Shown piece by piece: positions 22,215-33,830 of a stretch of 64,000 nt of DNA. A program made the position numbers and the translations under genes. The stretch's first letter is position 1; the number at the start of each line of letters is the position of its first letter. This stretch comes from Hydractinia symbiolongicarpus (Eukaryota > Cnidaria > Hydrozoa > Anthoathecata > Hydractiniidae): contig NC_079887.1 in NCBI RefSeq assembly GCF_029227915.1, positions 27,279,650-27,343,649 on the forward strand, in the 5' to 3' direction. The notes below the pieces were generated by a model. That model made no database searches. It was given only the letters and a program-made list of their open reading frames with translations, and was not told the DNA's origin.

Positions 22215-25200
22215 GAAAACCCGCGATTTCCCGTAAATCACCGGCTTGGCACGTATAGTCGAATGTATACAAAGAAAGTAACCTCTGAGTAAACTCATTT
22301 CCAGAACGATTTTTTAAATTATTTTTTCACCACTAAAGCCCATGAGACTTATAGTTTTTAAAAATGTTTTCATTTTTGATGAGACGTTGAATAAAAGAAG
22401 TTTAATCGCCGGCAAACGAAAATCCGCGATTTTCCGAAAATCCCGGACTCGGCCCGTATAGTCAAAAGTATACAAAGAAAGTATCCTGTGAGTAAACACA
22501 TTTCCAGAACGATTTTTTAAATTATTTTTTCACCACTAAAACGCATCAGACTTGTAGTTTTTAAAAATGTTTTCATTTTTGATGAGACGCTGAATAAAAG
22601 AAGTTTAATCGCCGGCAAACGAAAACCCGCGATTTCCCGTAAATCCCGGCTTGGCCCGTATAGTCAAAAGTATACAAAGAAAGTACCCAGGGAGTAAACT
22701 CATTTCCCGAACGATTTTTTAAATTATTTTTTCACCACTAAAACGCATGAGACTTGTAGTTTTCAAAAATGTTTTCATTTTTGATGAGACGCTGAATAAA
22801 AGCAGTTTAATCGCCGGCAAACGAAAACCCGCGATTTCCCGTAAATCCCGGCTTGGCCCGTATAGTCAAAAGTATACAAAGAAAGTACCCTGTGAGTAAA
22901 CTCATTTCCCGAACGATTTTTTAAATTATTTTTTCACCACTAAAACGCATCAGACTTGTAGTTTTTAAAAATGTTTTCATTTTTGATGAGACGCTGAATA
23001 AAAGAAGTTTAATCGCCGGCAAACGAAAACCCGCGATTTCCCGTAAATCCCGGGCTTGGCACGTATAGTCGAATGTATACAAAGAAAGTACCCTCTGAGT
23101 AAACTCATTTCCAGAACGATTTTTTAAATTATTTTTTCACCACTAAAGCCCATGAGACTTATAGTTTTTAAAAATGTTTTCATTTTTGATGAGACGTTGA
23201 ATAAAAGAAGTTTAATCGCCGGCAAACGAAAATCCGCGATTTTACGGAAATCCCGGACTCGGCCCGTATAGTCAAAGGTATACAAAGAAAGTATCCTGTG
23301 AGTAAACACATTTCCAGAATGATTTTTTAAACTATTTTTTCACCACTAAAACGCATCAGACTTGTAGTTTTTAAAAATGTTTTCAATTTTGATGAGACGC
23401 TGAATAAAGGACGTTTAATCACCGGCAAACGAAAACCCGCGATTTCCCGTAAATCCCGGCTTGGCCCGTATAGTCAAAAGTATACAAAGAAAGTACCCAG
23501 GGAGTAAACTCATTTCCCGAACGATTTTTTAAATTATTTTTTCACCACTAAAACGCATGAGACTTGTAGTTTTCAAAAATGTTTTCATTTTTGATGAGAC
23601 GCTGAATAAAAGCAGTTTAATCGCCGGCAAACGAAAACCCGCGATTTCCCGTAAATCCCGGGCTTGGCCCGTATAGTCAAAAGTATACAAAGAAAGTACC
23701 CAGGGAGTAAACTCATTTCCCGAACGATTTTTTATATTATTTTTTTACCACTAAACGCATGAGACTTGTAGTTTTCAAAAATATTTTCATATTTGATGGG
23801 ACGCTGTATAAAAGAAGTTTAATCGCCGACAAACGAAAATCCGCGATTTCCCGTAAATCCCGGACTCGGCCCGTATAGTCAAAAGTATACAAAGAAAGTA
23901 CCCAGGGAGTAAACTCATTTCCCGAACGATTTTTTATATTATTTTTTTACCACTAAACGCATGAGACTTGTAGTTTTCAAAAATATTTTCATATTTGATG
24001 GGACGCTGTATAAAAGAAGTTTAATCGCCGACAAACGAAAACCCGCGATTTCCCGTAAATCACCGGCTTGGCACGTATAGTCGAATGTATACAAAGAAAG
24101 TAACCTCTGAGTAAACTCATTTCCAGAACGATTTTTTAAATTATTTTTTCACCACTAAAGCCCATGAGACTTATAGTTTTTAAAAATGTTTTCATTTTTG
24201 ATGAGACGTTGAATAAAAGAAGTTTAATCGCCGGCAAACGAAAATCCGCGATTTTCCAAAAATCCCGGACTCGGCCCGTATAGTCAAAAGTATACAAAGA
24301 AAGTATCCTGTGAGTAAACACATTTCCAGAACGATTTTTTAAATTATTTTTTCACCACTAAAACGCATCAGACTTGTAGTTTTTAAAAATGTTTTCATTT
24401 TTGATGAGACGCTGAATAAAAGAAGTTTAATCGCCGGCAAACGAAAACCCGCGATTTCCCGTAAATCCCGGCTTGGCCCGTATAGTCAAAAGTATACAAA
24501 GAAAGTACCCAGGGAGTAAACTCATTTCCCGAACGATTTTTTAAATTATTTTTTCACCACTAAAACGCATGAGACTTGTAGTTTTCAAAAATGTTTTCAT
24601 TTTTGATGAGACGCTGAATAAAAGCAGTTTAATCGCCGGCAAACGAAAACCCGCGATTTCCCGTAAATCCCGGCTTGGCCCGTATAGTCAAAAGTATACA
24701 AAGAAAGTACCCTGTGAGTAAACTCATTTCCCGAACGATTTTTTAAATTATTTTTTCACCACTAAAACGCATCAGACTTGTAGTTTTTAAAAATGTTTTC
24801 ATTTTTGATGAGACGCTGAATAAAAGAAGTTTAATCGCCGGCAAACGAAAACCCGCGATTTCCCGTAAATCCCGGGCTTGGCACGTATAGTCGAATGTAT
24901 ACAAAGAAAGTACCCTCTGAGTAAACTCATTTCCAGAACGATTTTTTAAATTATTTTTTCACCACTAAAGCCCATGAGACTTATAGTTTTTAAAAATGTT
25001 TTCATTTTTGATGAGACGTTGAATAAAAGAAGTTTAATCGCCGGCAAACGAAAATCCGCGATTTTACGTAAATCCCGGACTCGGCCCGTATAGTCAAAGG
25101 TATACAAAGAAAGTATCCTGTGAGTAAACACATTTCCAGAATGATTTTTTAAACTATTTTTTCACCACTAAAACGCATCAGACTTGTAGTTTTTAAAAAT

Positions 25201-25778
25201 GTTTTCATTTTTGATGAGACGCTGAATAAAGGACGTTTAATCACCGGCAAACGAAAACCCGCGATTTCCCGTAAATCCCGGCTTGGCCCGTATAGTCAAA
25301 AGTATACAAAGAAAGTACCCAGGGAGTAAACTCATTTCCCGAACGATTTTTTAAATTATTTTTTCACCACCAAAACGCATGAGACTTGTAGTTTTCAAAA
25401 ATTTTTTCATTTTTCATTTTTGATGAGACGCTGAATAAAAGCAGTTTAATCGCCGGCAAACGAAAACCCGCGATTTCCCGTAAATCCCGGGCTTGGCCCG
25501 TATAGTCAAAAGTATACAAAGAAAGTACCCAGGGAGTAAACTCATTTCCCGAACGATTTTTTATATTATTTTTTTACCACTAAACGCATGAGACTTGTAG
25601 TTTTCAAAAATATTTTCATATTTGATGGGACGCTGTATAAAAGAAGTTTAATCGCCGACAAACGAAAATCCGCGATTTCCCGTAAATCCCGGACTCGGCC
25701 CGTATAGTCAAAAGTATACAAAGAAAGTACCCAGGGAGTTAAGTTATTTCCCGAACGATTTTTTAAATTATTTTTTCA
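22215..25778 (+). repeat. nine-monomer duplication (1,822-bp offset)
   Basis: Rare markers AATCACCGGCTTGGCAC with AAAGTAACCTCTGAG, AAACTATTTTTTC, and AATAAAGGACGTTTAATCACCGG repeat at 1,822 bp. The join is the monomer at 23949, whose first half is subtype B and whose second half is the type found at 22127. Approximate copies are 22215 to ~24035 and ~24035 to 25778. The left edge is known only to within a monomer. Confidence 0.85.
25408..25421 (+). repeat. 7-bp tandem duplication (CATTTTT) in one monomer
   Basis: CATTTTTCATTTTTGATG replaces CATTTTTGATG, with a G-to-T change just upstream. The duplicated unit is the right arm of the hairpin dyad. It adds seven bases to this single monomer. A further one-base gain lies near 26366 (GAACAAATTTTTT), and together they explain why the last D interval is 1,630 instead of about 1,622 bp. 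Confidence 0.9.
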
Positions 25779-26794
25779 CTACTAATGCCCATGAGACTTG
25801 TAGTTTTCAAAAATGTTTTCATTTTTGATGAGACGCTTAATGAAAGAGGTTTAATCGCCGGCAAACGAAATCCCGCGTTTTCCCGTAAATCTGGGGCTTG
25901 GCCCGTATAGTCAAATGTATACAAAGAAAGTACCCAGGGAGTAAACTCATTTCCCGAACGATTTTTTAAATTTTTTTTTCACCACTTAAACGCATGAGAC
26001 TTGTAGTTTTCAAAAATGTTTTCATTTTTGATGAGACGCTTAATGAAAGAGGTTTAATCGCCGGAAAACGAAAACCCGCAATTTCCCGTAAATCCTGGGC
26101 TTGGCCCGTATAGTCGAATGTATACAAAGAAAGTACCCTGTGAGTAAACTCATTTCCAGAACGATTTTTTAAATTATTTTTTCACCACTAAAACGCATCA
26201 GACTTGTAGTTTTTAAAAATGTTTTCATTTTTGATGAGACGCTGAATAAAAGAAGTTTAATCGCCGGCAAACGAAAACCCGCGATTTCCCGTAAATCCCG
26301 GGCTTGGCACGTATAGTCGAATGTATACAAAGAAAGTACCCTCTGAGTAAACTCATTTCCAGAACAAATTTTTTAAATTATTTTTTCACCACTAAAGCCC
26401 ATGAGACTTATAGTTTTTAAAAATGTTTTCATTTTTGATGAGACGCTGAATAAAAGAAGTTTAATCGCCGGAAAACGAAAACCCGCGATTTCCCGTAAAT
26501 CCCGGGCTTGGCACGTATAGTCGAATGTATACAAAGAAAGTACCCTCTGAGTAAACTCATTTCCAGAACGATTTTTTAAATTATTTTTTCACCACTAAAG
26601 CCCATGAGACTTATAGTTTTTAAAAATGTTTTCATTTTTGATGAGACGTTGAATGAAAGAAGTTTAATCGCCGGCAAACGAAAATCCGCGATTTTCCGTA
26701 AATCCCGGACTCGGCCCGTATAGTCAAAAGTATACAAAGAAAGTATCCTGTGAGTAAACACATTTCCAGAACGATTTTTTAAATTATTTTTTCA

Positions 26795-29700
26795 CCACTA
26801 AAACGCATCAGACTTGTAGTTTTCAAAAATGTTTTCATTTTTGATGAGACGCTTAATGAAAGAGGTTTAATCGCCGGCAAATGAAATCTCGCGTTTTCCC
26901 GTAAATCCGGGGCTTGGCCCGTATAGTCAAAAGTATACAAAGAAAGTACCCAGGGAGTAAACTCATTCCCCGAACGATTTTTTAAATTATTTTTTCACCA
27001 CTAAAACGCATGAGACTTGTAGTTTTCAAAAATGTTTTCATTTTTGATGAGACGCTTAATGAAAGAGGTTTAATCGCCGGCAAATGAAATCTCGCGTTTT
27101 CCCGTAAATCCGGGGCTTGGCCCGTATAGTCAAAAGTATACAAAGAAAGTACCCAGGGAGTAAACTCATTCCCCGAACGATTTTTTAAATTATTTTTTCA
27201 CCACTAAAACGCATGAGACTTGTAGTTTTCAAAAATGTTTTCATTTTTGATGAGACGCTGAATAAAAGCAGTTTAATCGCCGGCAAACAAAAACCTGCGA
27301 TTTCCCTAAATCCCGGACACAGCCCGTATAGTCAAAGTATACAAAGAAAGTACCCAGGGAGTAAACTCATTTCCAGAACGATTTTTTAAATTATTTTTTC
27401 ACCACTAAAACGCAAAAGACTTGTAGTTTTTAAAAATGTTTTCATTTTTGATGAGACGCTGAATAAAAGAAGTTTATTCGCCGGCGAACGAAAACCCGCG
27501 ATTTCCCGTAAATCCCGGACTCGGCCCGTATAGTCAAAAGTATACAAAGAAAGTACCCAGGTAGTAAACTCATTTCCCGAACGATTTTTTAAATTATTTT
27601 TTCACCACTAAAACGCATGAGACTTGTAGTTTTCAAGAATGTTTTCATTTTTGATAAGACGCTGAATAAAAGAAGTTTAATCGCCGGCAAACGAAAACCC
27701 GCGATTTCCCGCAAATCCCAGGCTTGGCACGTATAGTCGAATGTATACAAAGAAAGTACCCTGAGAGTAAACTCATTTCCGAACGATTTTTAAAATTATT
27801 TTTTCACCACTAAAACGCATAAGACTTGTAGTTTTTAAAAATGTTTTCATTTTTGATGAGACGCTGAATAAAAGAAGTTTAATCGCCGGCAAAGGAAAAC
27901 CCGCGATTTCAAGTAAATCCCGGCTTGGCCAGTATAGTCAAAAGTATACAAAGAAAGTACCCGGGGAGTAAACTCATTTCCCGAACGATTTTTTAAATTA
28001 TTTTTTCACCACTAAAACGCATGACGCATGAGACTTGTAGTTTTTAAAAATGTTTTCATTTTTGATGAGACGCTGAAAAAAAGAAGTTTAATCGCCGGCA
28101 AACGAAAACCAGCGACTGCCCGTAAATCCCGGGCTTGGCCCGTATAGTCAAAAGTATACAAAGAAAGTACCCAGGAAGTAAACTCATTTCCCGAACGATT
28201 TTTTAAATTACTTTTTCACCACTAAAACGCATGAGACTTGTAGTTTTTAAAAATGTTTTCATTTTTAATGAGACGCTGAATAAAAGAAGTTTAATCGCCG
28301 GCAAACGAAAACCTGCGATTTCCTGTAAATCCTGGAGTCGGCCCGTAAAGTCAAAAGTATACAAAGAAATACCCAGGGAGTAAACTCATTTCCCAAACGA
28401 TTTTTTAAATTATTATTTCACCACTAAAACGCATGAGACTTGTAGTTTTCAAGAATGTTTTCATTTTTGATGAGACGCTGAATAAAAGCAGTTTAATCGC
28501 CGGCAAACGAAAACCCGCGATTTCCCGTAAATCCCGGGCTTGGCACGTATAGTCGAATGTATACAAAGAAAGTACCCTGAGAGTAAACTCATTTCCAGAA
28601 CGATTTTTTAAATTATTTTTTCACCACTAAAACGCATAAGACGTGTAGTTTTTAAAAATGTTTTCATTTTTGATGAGACGCTGAATAAAAGAAGTTTAAT
28701 CGCCGGGAAACGAAAACCTGCGATTTCCTGTAAATCCTGGACTCGGCCCGTAAAGTCAAAAGTATACAAAGAAATACCCAGGGAGTAAACTCATTTCCCA
28801 AACGATTTTTTAAATTATTATTTCACCACTAAAACGCATGAGACTTGTAGTTTTCAAGAATGTTTTCATTTTTGATGAGACGCTGAATAAAAGCAGTTTA
28901 ATCGCCGGCAAACAAAAACCCGCGATTTCCCGTAAATCCCGGGCTTGGCACGTATAGTCGAATGTATACAAAGAAAGTACCCTGAGAGTAAACTCATTTC
29001 CAGAACGATTTTTTAAATTATTTTTTCACCACTAAAACGCATAAGACTTGTAGTTTTTAAAAATGTTTTCATTTTTGATGAGACGCTGAATAAAAGCAGT
29101 TTAATCGCCGGCAAACGAAAACCTGCGATTTCCTAAATCGCAGACTCGGCCCGTATAGTCAAAAGTATACAAAGAAAGTACCCAGGGAGTAAACTCATTT
29201 CCCGAACGATTTTTTAAATTACTTTTTCACCACTAAAACGCATGAGACTTGTAGTTTTTAAAAATGTTTTCATTTTTGATCAGACGCTGAATAAAAGAAG
29301 TTTAATCGCCGGCAAACGAAAACCTACGATTTCCCGAAAATCCGGGACTCGGCCGGTATAGACAAAAGTATACAAAGAAAGTACCCAGGGAGTAAACTCA
29401 TTTCCCAAACGATTTTTTAAATTATTATTTCACCACTAAAACGCATGAGACTTGTAGTTTTCAAGAATGTTTTCATTTTTGATGAGACGCTGAATAAAAG
29501 CAGTTTAATCGCCGGCAAACAAAAACCTGCGATTTCCTAAATCCCAGACTCGGCCCGTTTAGTCAAAAGTATACAAAGAAAGTACCCAGGGAGTAAACTC
29601 ATTTCCCGAACGATTTTTTAAATTACTTTTTCACCACTAAAACGCATGAGACTTGTAGTTTTTAAAAATGTTTTCACTTTTGATGAGACGCTGAATAAAA

Positions 29701-30646
29701 GAAGTTTAATCGCCGGCAAACGAAAATCCGCGATTTCCCGTAATCCCGGGCTTGGCCCGTATAGTCAAAAGTATACAAAGAAAGTACCCAGGGAGTAAAC
29801 TCATTTCCCGAACGATTTTTTATATTATTTTTTTACCACTAAACGCATGAGACTTGTAGTTTTCAAAAATATTTTCATATTTGATGGGACGCTGAATAAA
29901 GGAAGTTTAATCGCCGGCAAACGAAAATCCGCGATTTCCCGTAAATCCCGGACTCGGCCCGTATAGTCAAAAGTATACAAAGAAAGTACCCAGGGAGTAA
30001 ACTCATTTCCCGAACGATTTTTTGAATTATTTTTTCACCACTAAAACGCATGAGACTTGTAGTTTTCAAAAATGTTCTCATTTTTGATGAGACGCTTAAT
30101 GAAAGAGGTTTAATCGCCGGCAAACGATATCCCGCGTTTTCCCGTATATCCGGGGCTTGGCCCGTATAGTCGAATGTATACAAAGAAAGTACCCAGGGAG
30201 TAAACTCATTTCCCGAACGATTTTTTAAAATTTTTTTTCAAAACTAAAACGCATGAGACTTGTAGTTTTCAAAAATGTTTTCATTCTTGATGAGACGCTC
30301 AATGAAAGAGTTTTAATCGCCGGAAAACGAAAACCCGCGATTTCCCGTAAATCCCGGGCTTGGCCCGTATAGTCGAATGTATACAAAGAAAGTACCCTGT
30401 GAGTAAACTCATTTCCAGAACGATTTTTTAATTTTTTTTTTCAAAACTAAAACGCATGAGACTTGTAGTTTTCAAAAATGTTTTCATTCTTGATGAGACG
30501 CTTAATGAAAGAGTTTTAATCGCCGGAAAACGAAAACCCGCGATTTCCCGTAAATCCCGGGCTTGGCCCGTATAGTCGAATGTATACAAAGAAAGTACCC
30601 TGTGAGTAAACTCATTTCCAGAACGATTTTTTAAATTATTTTTTCA
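26795..30646 (+). repeat. transitional satellite stretch related to the first 9 kb
   Basis: Two CAAATGAAATCTCGCG monomers (26795, 26998) are followed by types otherwise typical of 1-9 kb: CAAGAATG with AAAGCAG, GGCACGTATAGTC with CCCTGAGAG, an isolated A5 head duplication at 28019, and the trimer 29634-30240. A two-monomer step (about 405 bp) is visible near 28.4-29.0 kb. Two C2-like monomers with CATTCTTGATG end the stretch. There is no coding content. Confidence 0.85.
29634..30240 (+). repeat. second copy of the 5916-6522 trimer
   Basis: Starts are 29634, 29836 and 30038, in the same order and with the same length as 5916-6522. It shares CACTTTTGATG, the B monomer with AATAAAGG, and TTTTTGAATTATTTTTTC. 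Differences include TTCTCATTTTTG against TTTTCATTTTTG and AATGAAAG against AATAAAAG. Confidence 0.9.
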
Positions 30647-30848
30647 CCACTAAAACGCATGAGAATTTTAGTTTTCAAAAATGTTTTCATTTTTGATGAG
30701 ACGCTGAATAAAACCAGTTTAATCGCCGGCAAACGAAAACCTGCGATTTCCCTAAATCCCAGACTCGGCCCGCATAGTCAAAAGTATACAAAGAAAGTAC
30801 CCAGGGAGTAAACTCATTTCCCGAACGATTTTTTAAATTACTTTTTCA
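30647..30848 (+). repeat. subtype F monomer (exemplar)
   Basis: F has GCATGAGAATTTTAGTTTTC, AATAAAACCAG, CCCTAAATCCCAGACTCGG and GCCCGCATAGTC. Other copies start near 7131, 32674, 39.77 kb, 45.85 kb, 59.22 kb and 61.24 kb. It tends to open a new block: in the right half it usually follows J or C2 and precedes a GCATAAG or GCATGAG monomer and then C1-C2. Confidence 0.88.
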
Positions 30849-33800
30849 CCACTAAAACGCATGAGACTTGTAGTTTTTAAAAATGTTTTCATTTTTGATG
30901 AGACGCTGAATAAAAGAAGTTTAATTGCCGGCAAACGAAAACCTGCGCTTTCCCCTAAATCCTGGCCTCGGCCCGTATTGTCAAAAGTATACAAAGAAAG
31001 TACCCAGGGAGTAAACTCATTTCCCAAACGATTTTTTAAATTATTATTTCACCACTAAAACGCATGAGACTTGTAGTTTTCAAGAATGTTTTCATTTTTG
31101 ATGAGACGCTGAATAAAAGCAGTTTAATCGCCGGCAAACGAAAATCCGCGATTTCCCGTAAATCCCGGACTCGGCCCGTATAGTCAAAAGTATACAAAGA
31201 AAGTACCCAGGGAGTAAACTCATTTCCCGAACACTTTTTTGAATTATTTTTTCACCACTAAAACGCATGAGACTTGTAGTTTTCAAAAATGTTTTCATTT
31301 ATGATGAGACGCTTAATGAAAGAGGTTTAATCGCCGGCAAACGATCTCCCGCGTTTTCCCGTATATCCGGGGCTTGGCCCGTATAGTCAAAAGTATACAA
31401 AGAAAGTACCCAGGGAGTAAACTCATTTCCCGAACGATTTTTTAAAATATTTTTCACCACTGAAACGCATGAGACTTGTAGTTTTCAAAAATGTTTTCAT
31501 TTTTGATGAGACGCTTAATGAAAGAGGTTTAATCGCCGGCAAACGAAATCCCGCGTTTTCCCGTATATCCGGGGCTTGGCCCGTATAGTCGAATGTATAC
31601 AAAGAAAGTACCCAGGGAGTAAACTCATTTCCCGAACGATTTTTTAAATTTTTTTTTCAAAACTAAAACGCATGAGACTTGTAGTTTTCAAAAATGTTTT
31701 CATTTTTGATGAGACGCTTAATGAAAGAGGTTTAATCGTCGGAAAACGAAAACCCGCGATTTCCCGTAAATCCCGGGCTTGGCCCGTATAGTCGAATGTA
31801 TACAAAGAAAGTACCCTGTGAGTAAACTCATTTCCAGAACGATTTTTTAAATTATTTTTTCACCACTAAAACGCATCAGACTTGTAGTTTTCAAAAATGT
31901 TTTCATTTTTGATGAGACGCTGAATAAAAGAACTTTAATCGCCGGCAAACGAAAACCCGCGATTTCCCGTAAATCCCGGCTTGGCCCGTATAGTCAAAAG
32001 TATACAAAGAAAGTACCCAGGGAGTAAACTCATTTCCCGAACGATTTTTTAAATTATTTTTTCACCAGTAAAACGCATGAGACTTGTAGTTTTCAAAAGT
32101 GTTTTCATTTTTGATGAGACGTTGAATAAAAGAAGTTTAATCGCCGGCAAACGAAAACCCGCGATTTCCCGTAAATCCCGGGCTTGGCACGTATAGTCGA
32201 ATGTATACAAAGAAAGTACCCTGTGAGTAAACTCATTTCCAGAACGATTTTTTAAATTATTTTTTCACCACTAAAGCCCATGAGACTTGTAGTTTTTAAA
32301 AATGTTTTCATTTTTGATGAGACGCTTAATGAAAGAAGTTTAATCGCCGACAAACGAAATCCCGCGTTTTCCCGTATATCCGGGGCTGGGCCCGTATAGT
32401 CGAATGTATACAAAGAAAGTACCCAGGGAGTAAACTCATTTCCCGAACGATTTTTTAAATTTTTTTTTCAAAACTAAAACGCATGAGACTTGTAGTTTTC
32501 AAAAATGTTTTCATTTTTGATGAGACGCTTAATGAAAAAGGTTTAATCGCCGGAAAACGAAAACCCACGATTTCCCGTAAATCCCGGGCTTGGCCCGTAT
32601 AGTCGAATGTATACAAAGAAAGTACCCTGTGAGTAAACTCATTTCCAGAACGATTTTTTAAATTATTTTTTTACCACTAAAACGCATGAGAATTTTAGTT
32701 TTCAAAAATGTTTTCATTTTTGATGAGACGCTGAATAAAACCAGTTTAATCGCCGGCAAACGAAAACCTGCGATTTCCCTAAATCCCAGACTCGGCCCGC
32801 ATAGTCAAAAGTATACAAAGAAAGTACCCAGGGAGTAAACTCATTTCCCGAACGATTTTTTAAATTACTTTTTCACCACTAAAACGCATGAGACTTGTAG
32901 TTTTTAAAAATGTTTTCATTTTTGATGAGACGCTGAATAAAAGAAGTTTAATTGCCGGCAAACGAAAACCTGCGATTTCCCGTAAATCCTGGCCTCGGCC
33001 CGTATAGTCAAAAGTATACAAAGAAAGTACCCAGGGAGTAAACTCATTTCCCAAACGATTTTTTAAATTATTATTTCACCACTAAAACGCATGAGACTTG
33101 TAGTTTTCAAGAATGTTTTCATTTTTGATAAGACGCTGAATAAAAGCAGTTTAATCGCCGGCAAACGAAAATCCGCGATTTCCCGTAAATCCCGGACTCG
33201 GCCCGTATAGTCAAAAGTATACAAAGAAAGTACCCAGGGAGTAAACTCATTTCCCGAACGATTTTTTGAATTATTTTTTCACCACTAAAACGCATGAGAC
33301 TTGTAGTTTTCAAAAAAGTTTTCATTTATGATGAGACGCTTAATGAAAGAGGTTTAATCGCCGGCAAACGATCTCCCGCGTTTTCCCGTATATCCGGGGC
33401 TTGGCCCGTATAGTCAAAAGTATACAAAGAAAGTACCCAGGGAGTAAACTCATTTCCCGAACGATTTTTTAAAATATTTTTCACCACTGAAACGCATGAG
33501 ACTTGTAGTTTTCAAAAATGTTTTCATTTTTGATGAGACGCTTAATGAAAGAGGTTTAATCGCCGGCAAACGAAATCCCGCGTTTTCCCGTATATCCGGG
33601 GCTTGGCCCGTATAGTCGAATGTATACAAAGAAAGTACCCAGGGAGTAAACTCATTTCCCGAACGATTTTTTAAATTTTTTTTTCAAAACTAAAACGCAT
33701 GAGACTTGTAGTTTTCAAAAATGTTTTCATTTTTGATGAGACGCTTAATGAAAGAGGTTTAATCGTCGGAAAACGAAAACCCGCGATTTCCCGTAAATCC

Positions 33801-33813
33801 CGGGCTTGGCCCG
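33801..33813. other. G+C-rich short dyad CGGGC-TTG-GCCCG
   Basis: Five-base arms CGGGC and GCCCG flank TTG in monomers that carry the CCCGGGCTTGGCCCG version of the centre. It is shown here in a C2 monomer. Subtypes with CGGACTCGGCCCG or CGGGCTTGGCACG lose it, so it is not universal. No function is assigned. Confidence 0.55.
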
Positions 33814-33823
33814 TATAGTCGAA
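33810..33823 (-). other. weak CENP-B-box-like sequence (one base short)
   Basis: The minus strand reads TTCGACTATACGGG in monomers with GTCGAATG. The essential CENP-B box is TTCG, four bases, A, two bases, CGGG; here only three bases separate TTCG from A. Monomers with GTCAAAAG lack the TTCG. The likeness may be chance and the spacing error would be expected to weaken binding. Confidence 0.15.
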
Positions 33824-33830
33824 TGTATAC
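33813..33830. other. GTATA-N8-TATAC inverted repeat
   Basis: Five-base arms GTATA and TATAC are separated by 8 bp in most monomers. The spacer is GTCAAAAG or GTCGAATG depending on subtype, while the arms stay unchanged. The dyad is lost in the subtype H forms with GTACAGTCAAAATTATAC or ...TTAAAC and in monomers with GTAAAGTCG. It may be a protein-binding dyad, but nothing beyond symmetry supports that. Confidence 0.5.

Noticed and set aside
33810-33823. CENP-B box on the minus strand
   Set aside because: TTCG and CGGG are present, but the spacing is one base short of the known box and many monomers lack TTCG. Kept only as a weak feature, not as a finding.
33813-33830. Pol III internal promoter (A/B boxes) in the monomer
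   Set aside because: I looked for a GGTTCGANTCC-like B box around GTCGAATG on both strands and saw only the TCGAA core; no suitable A box lies at the right distance.
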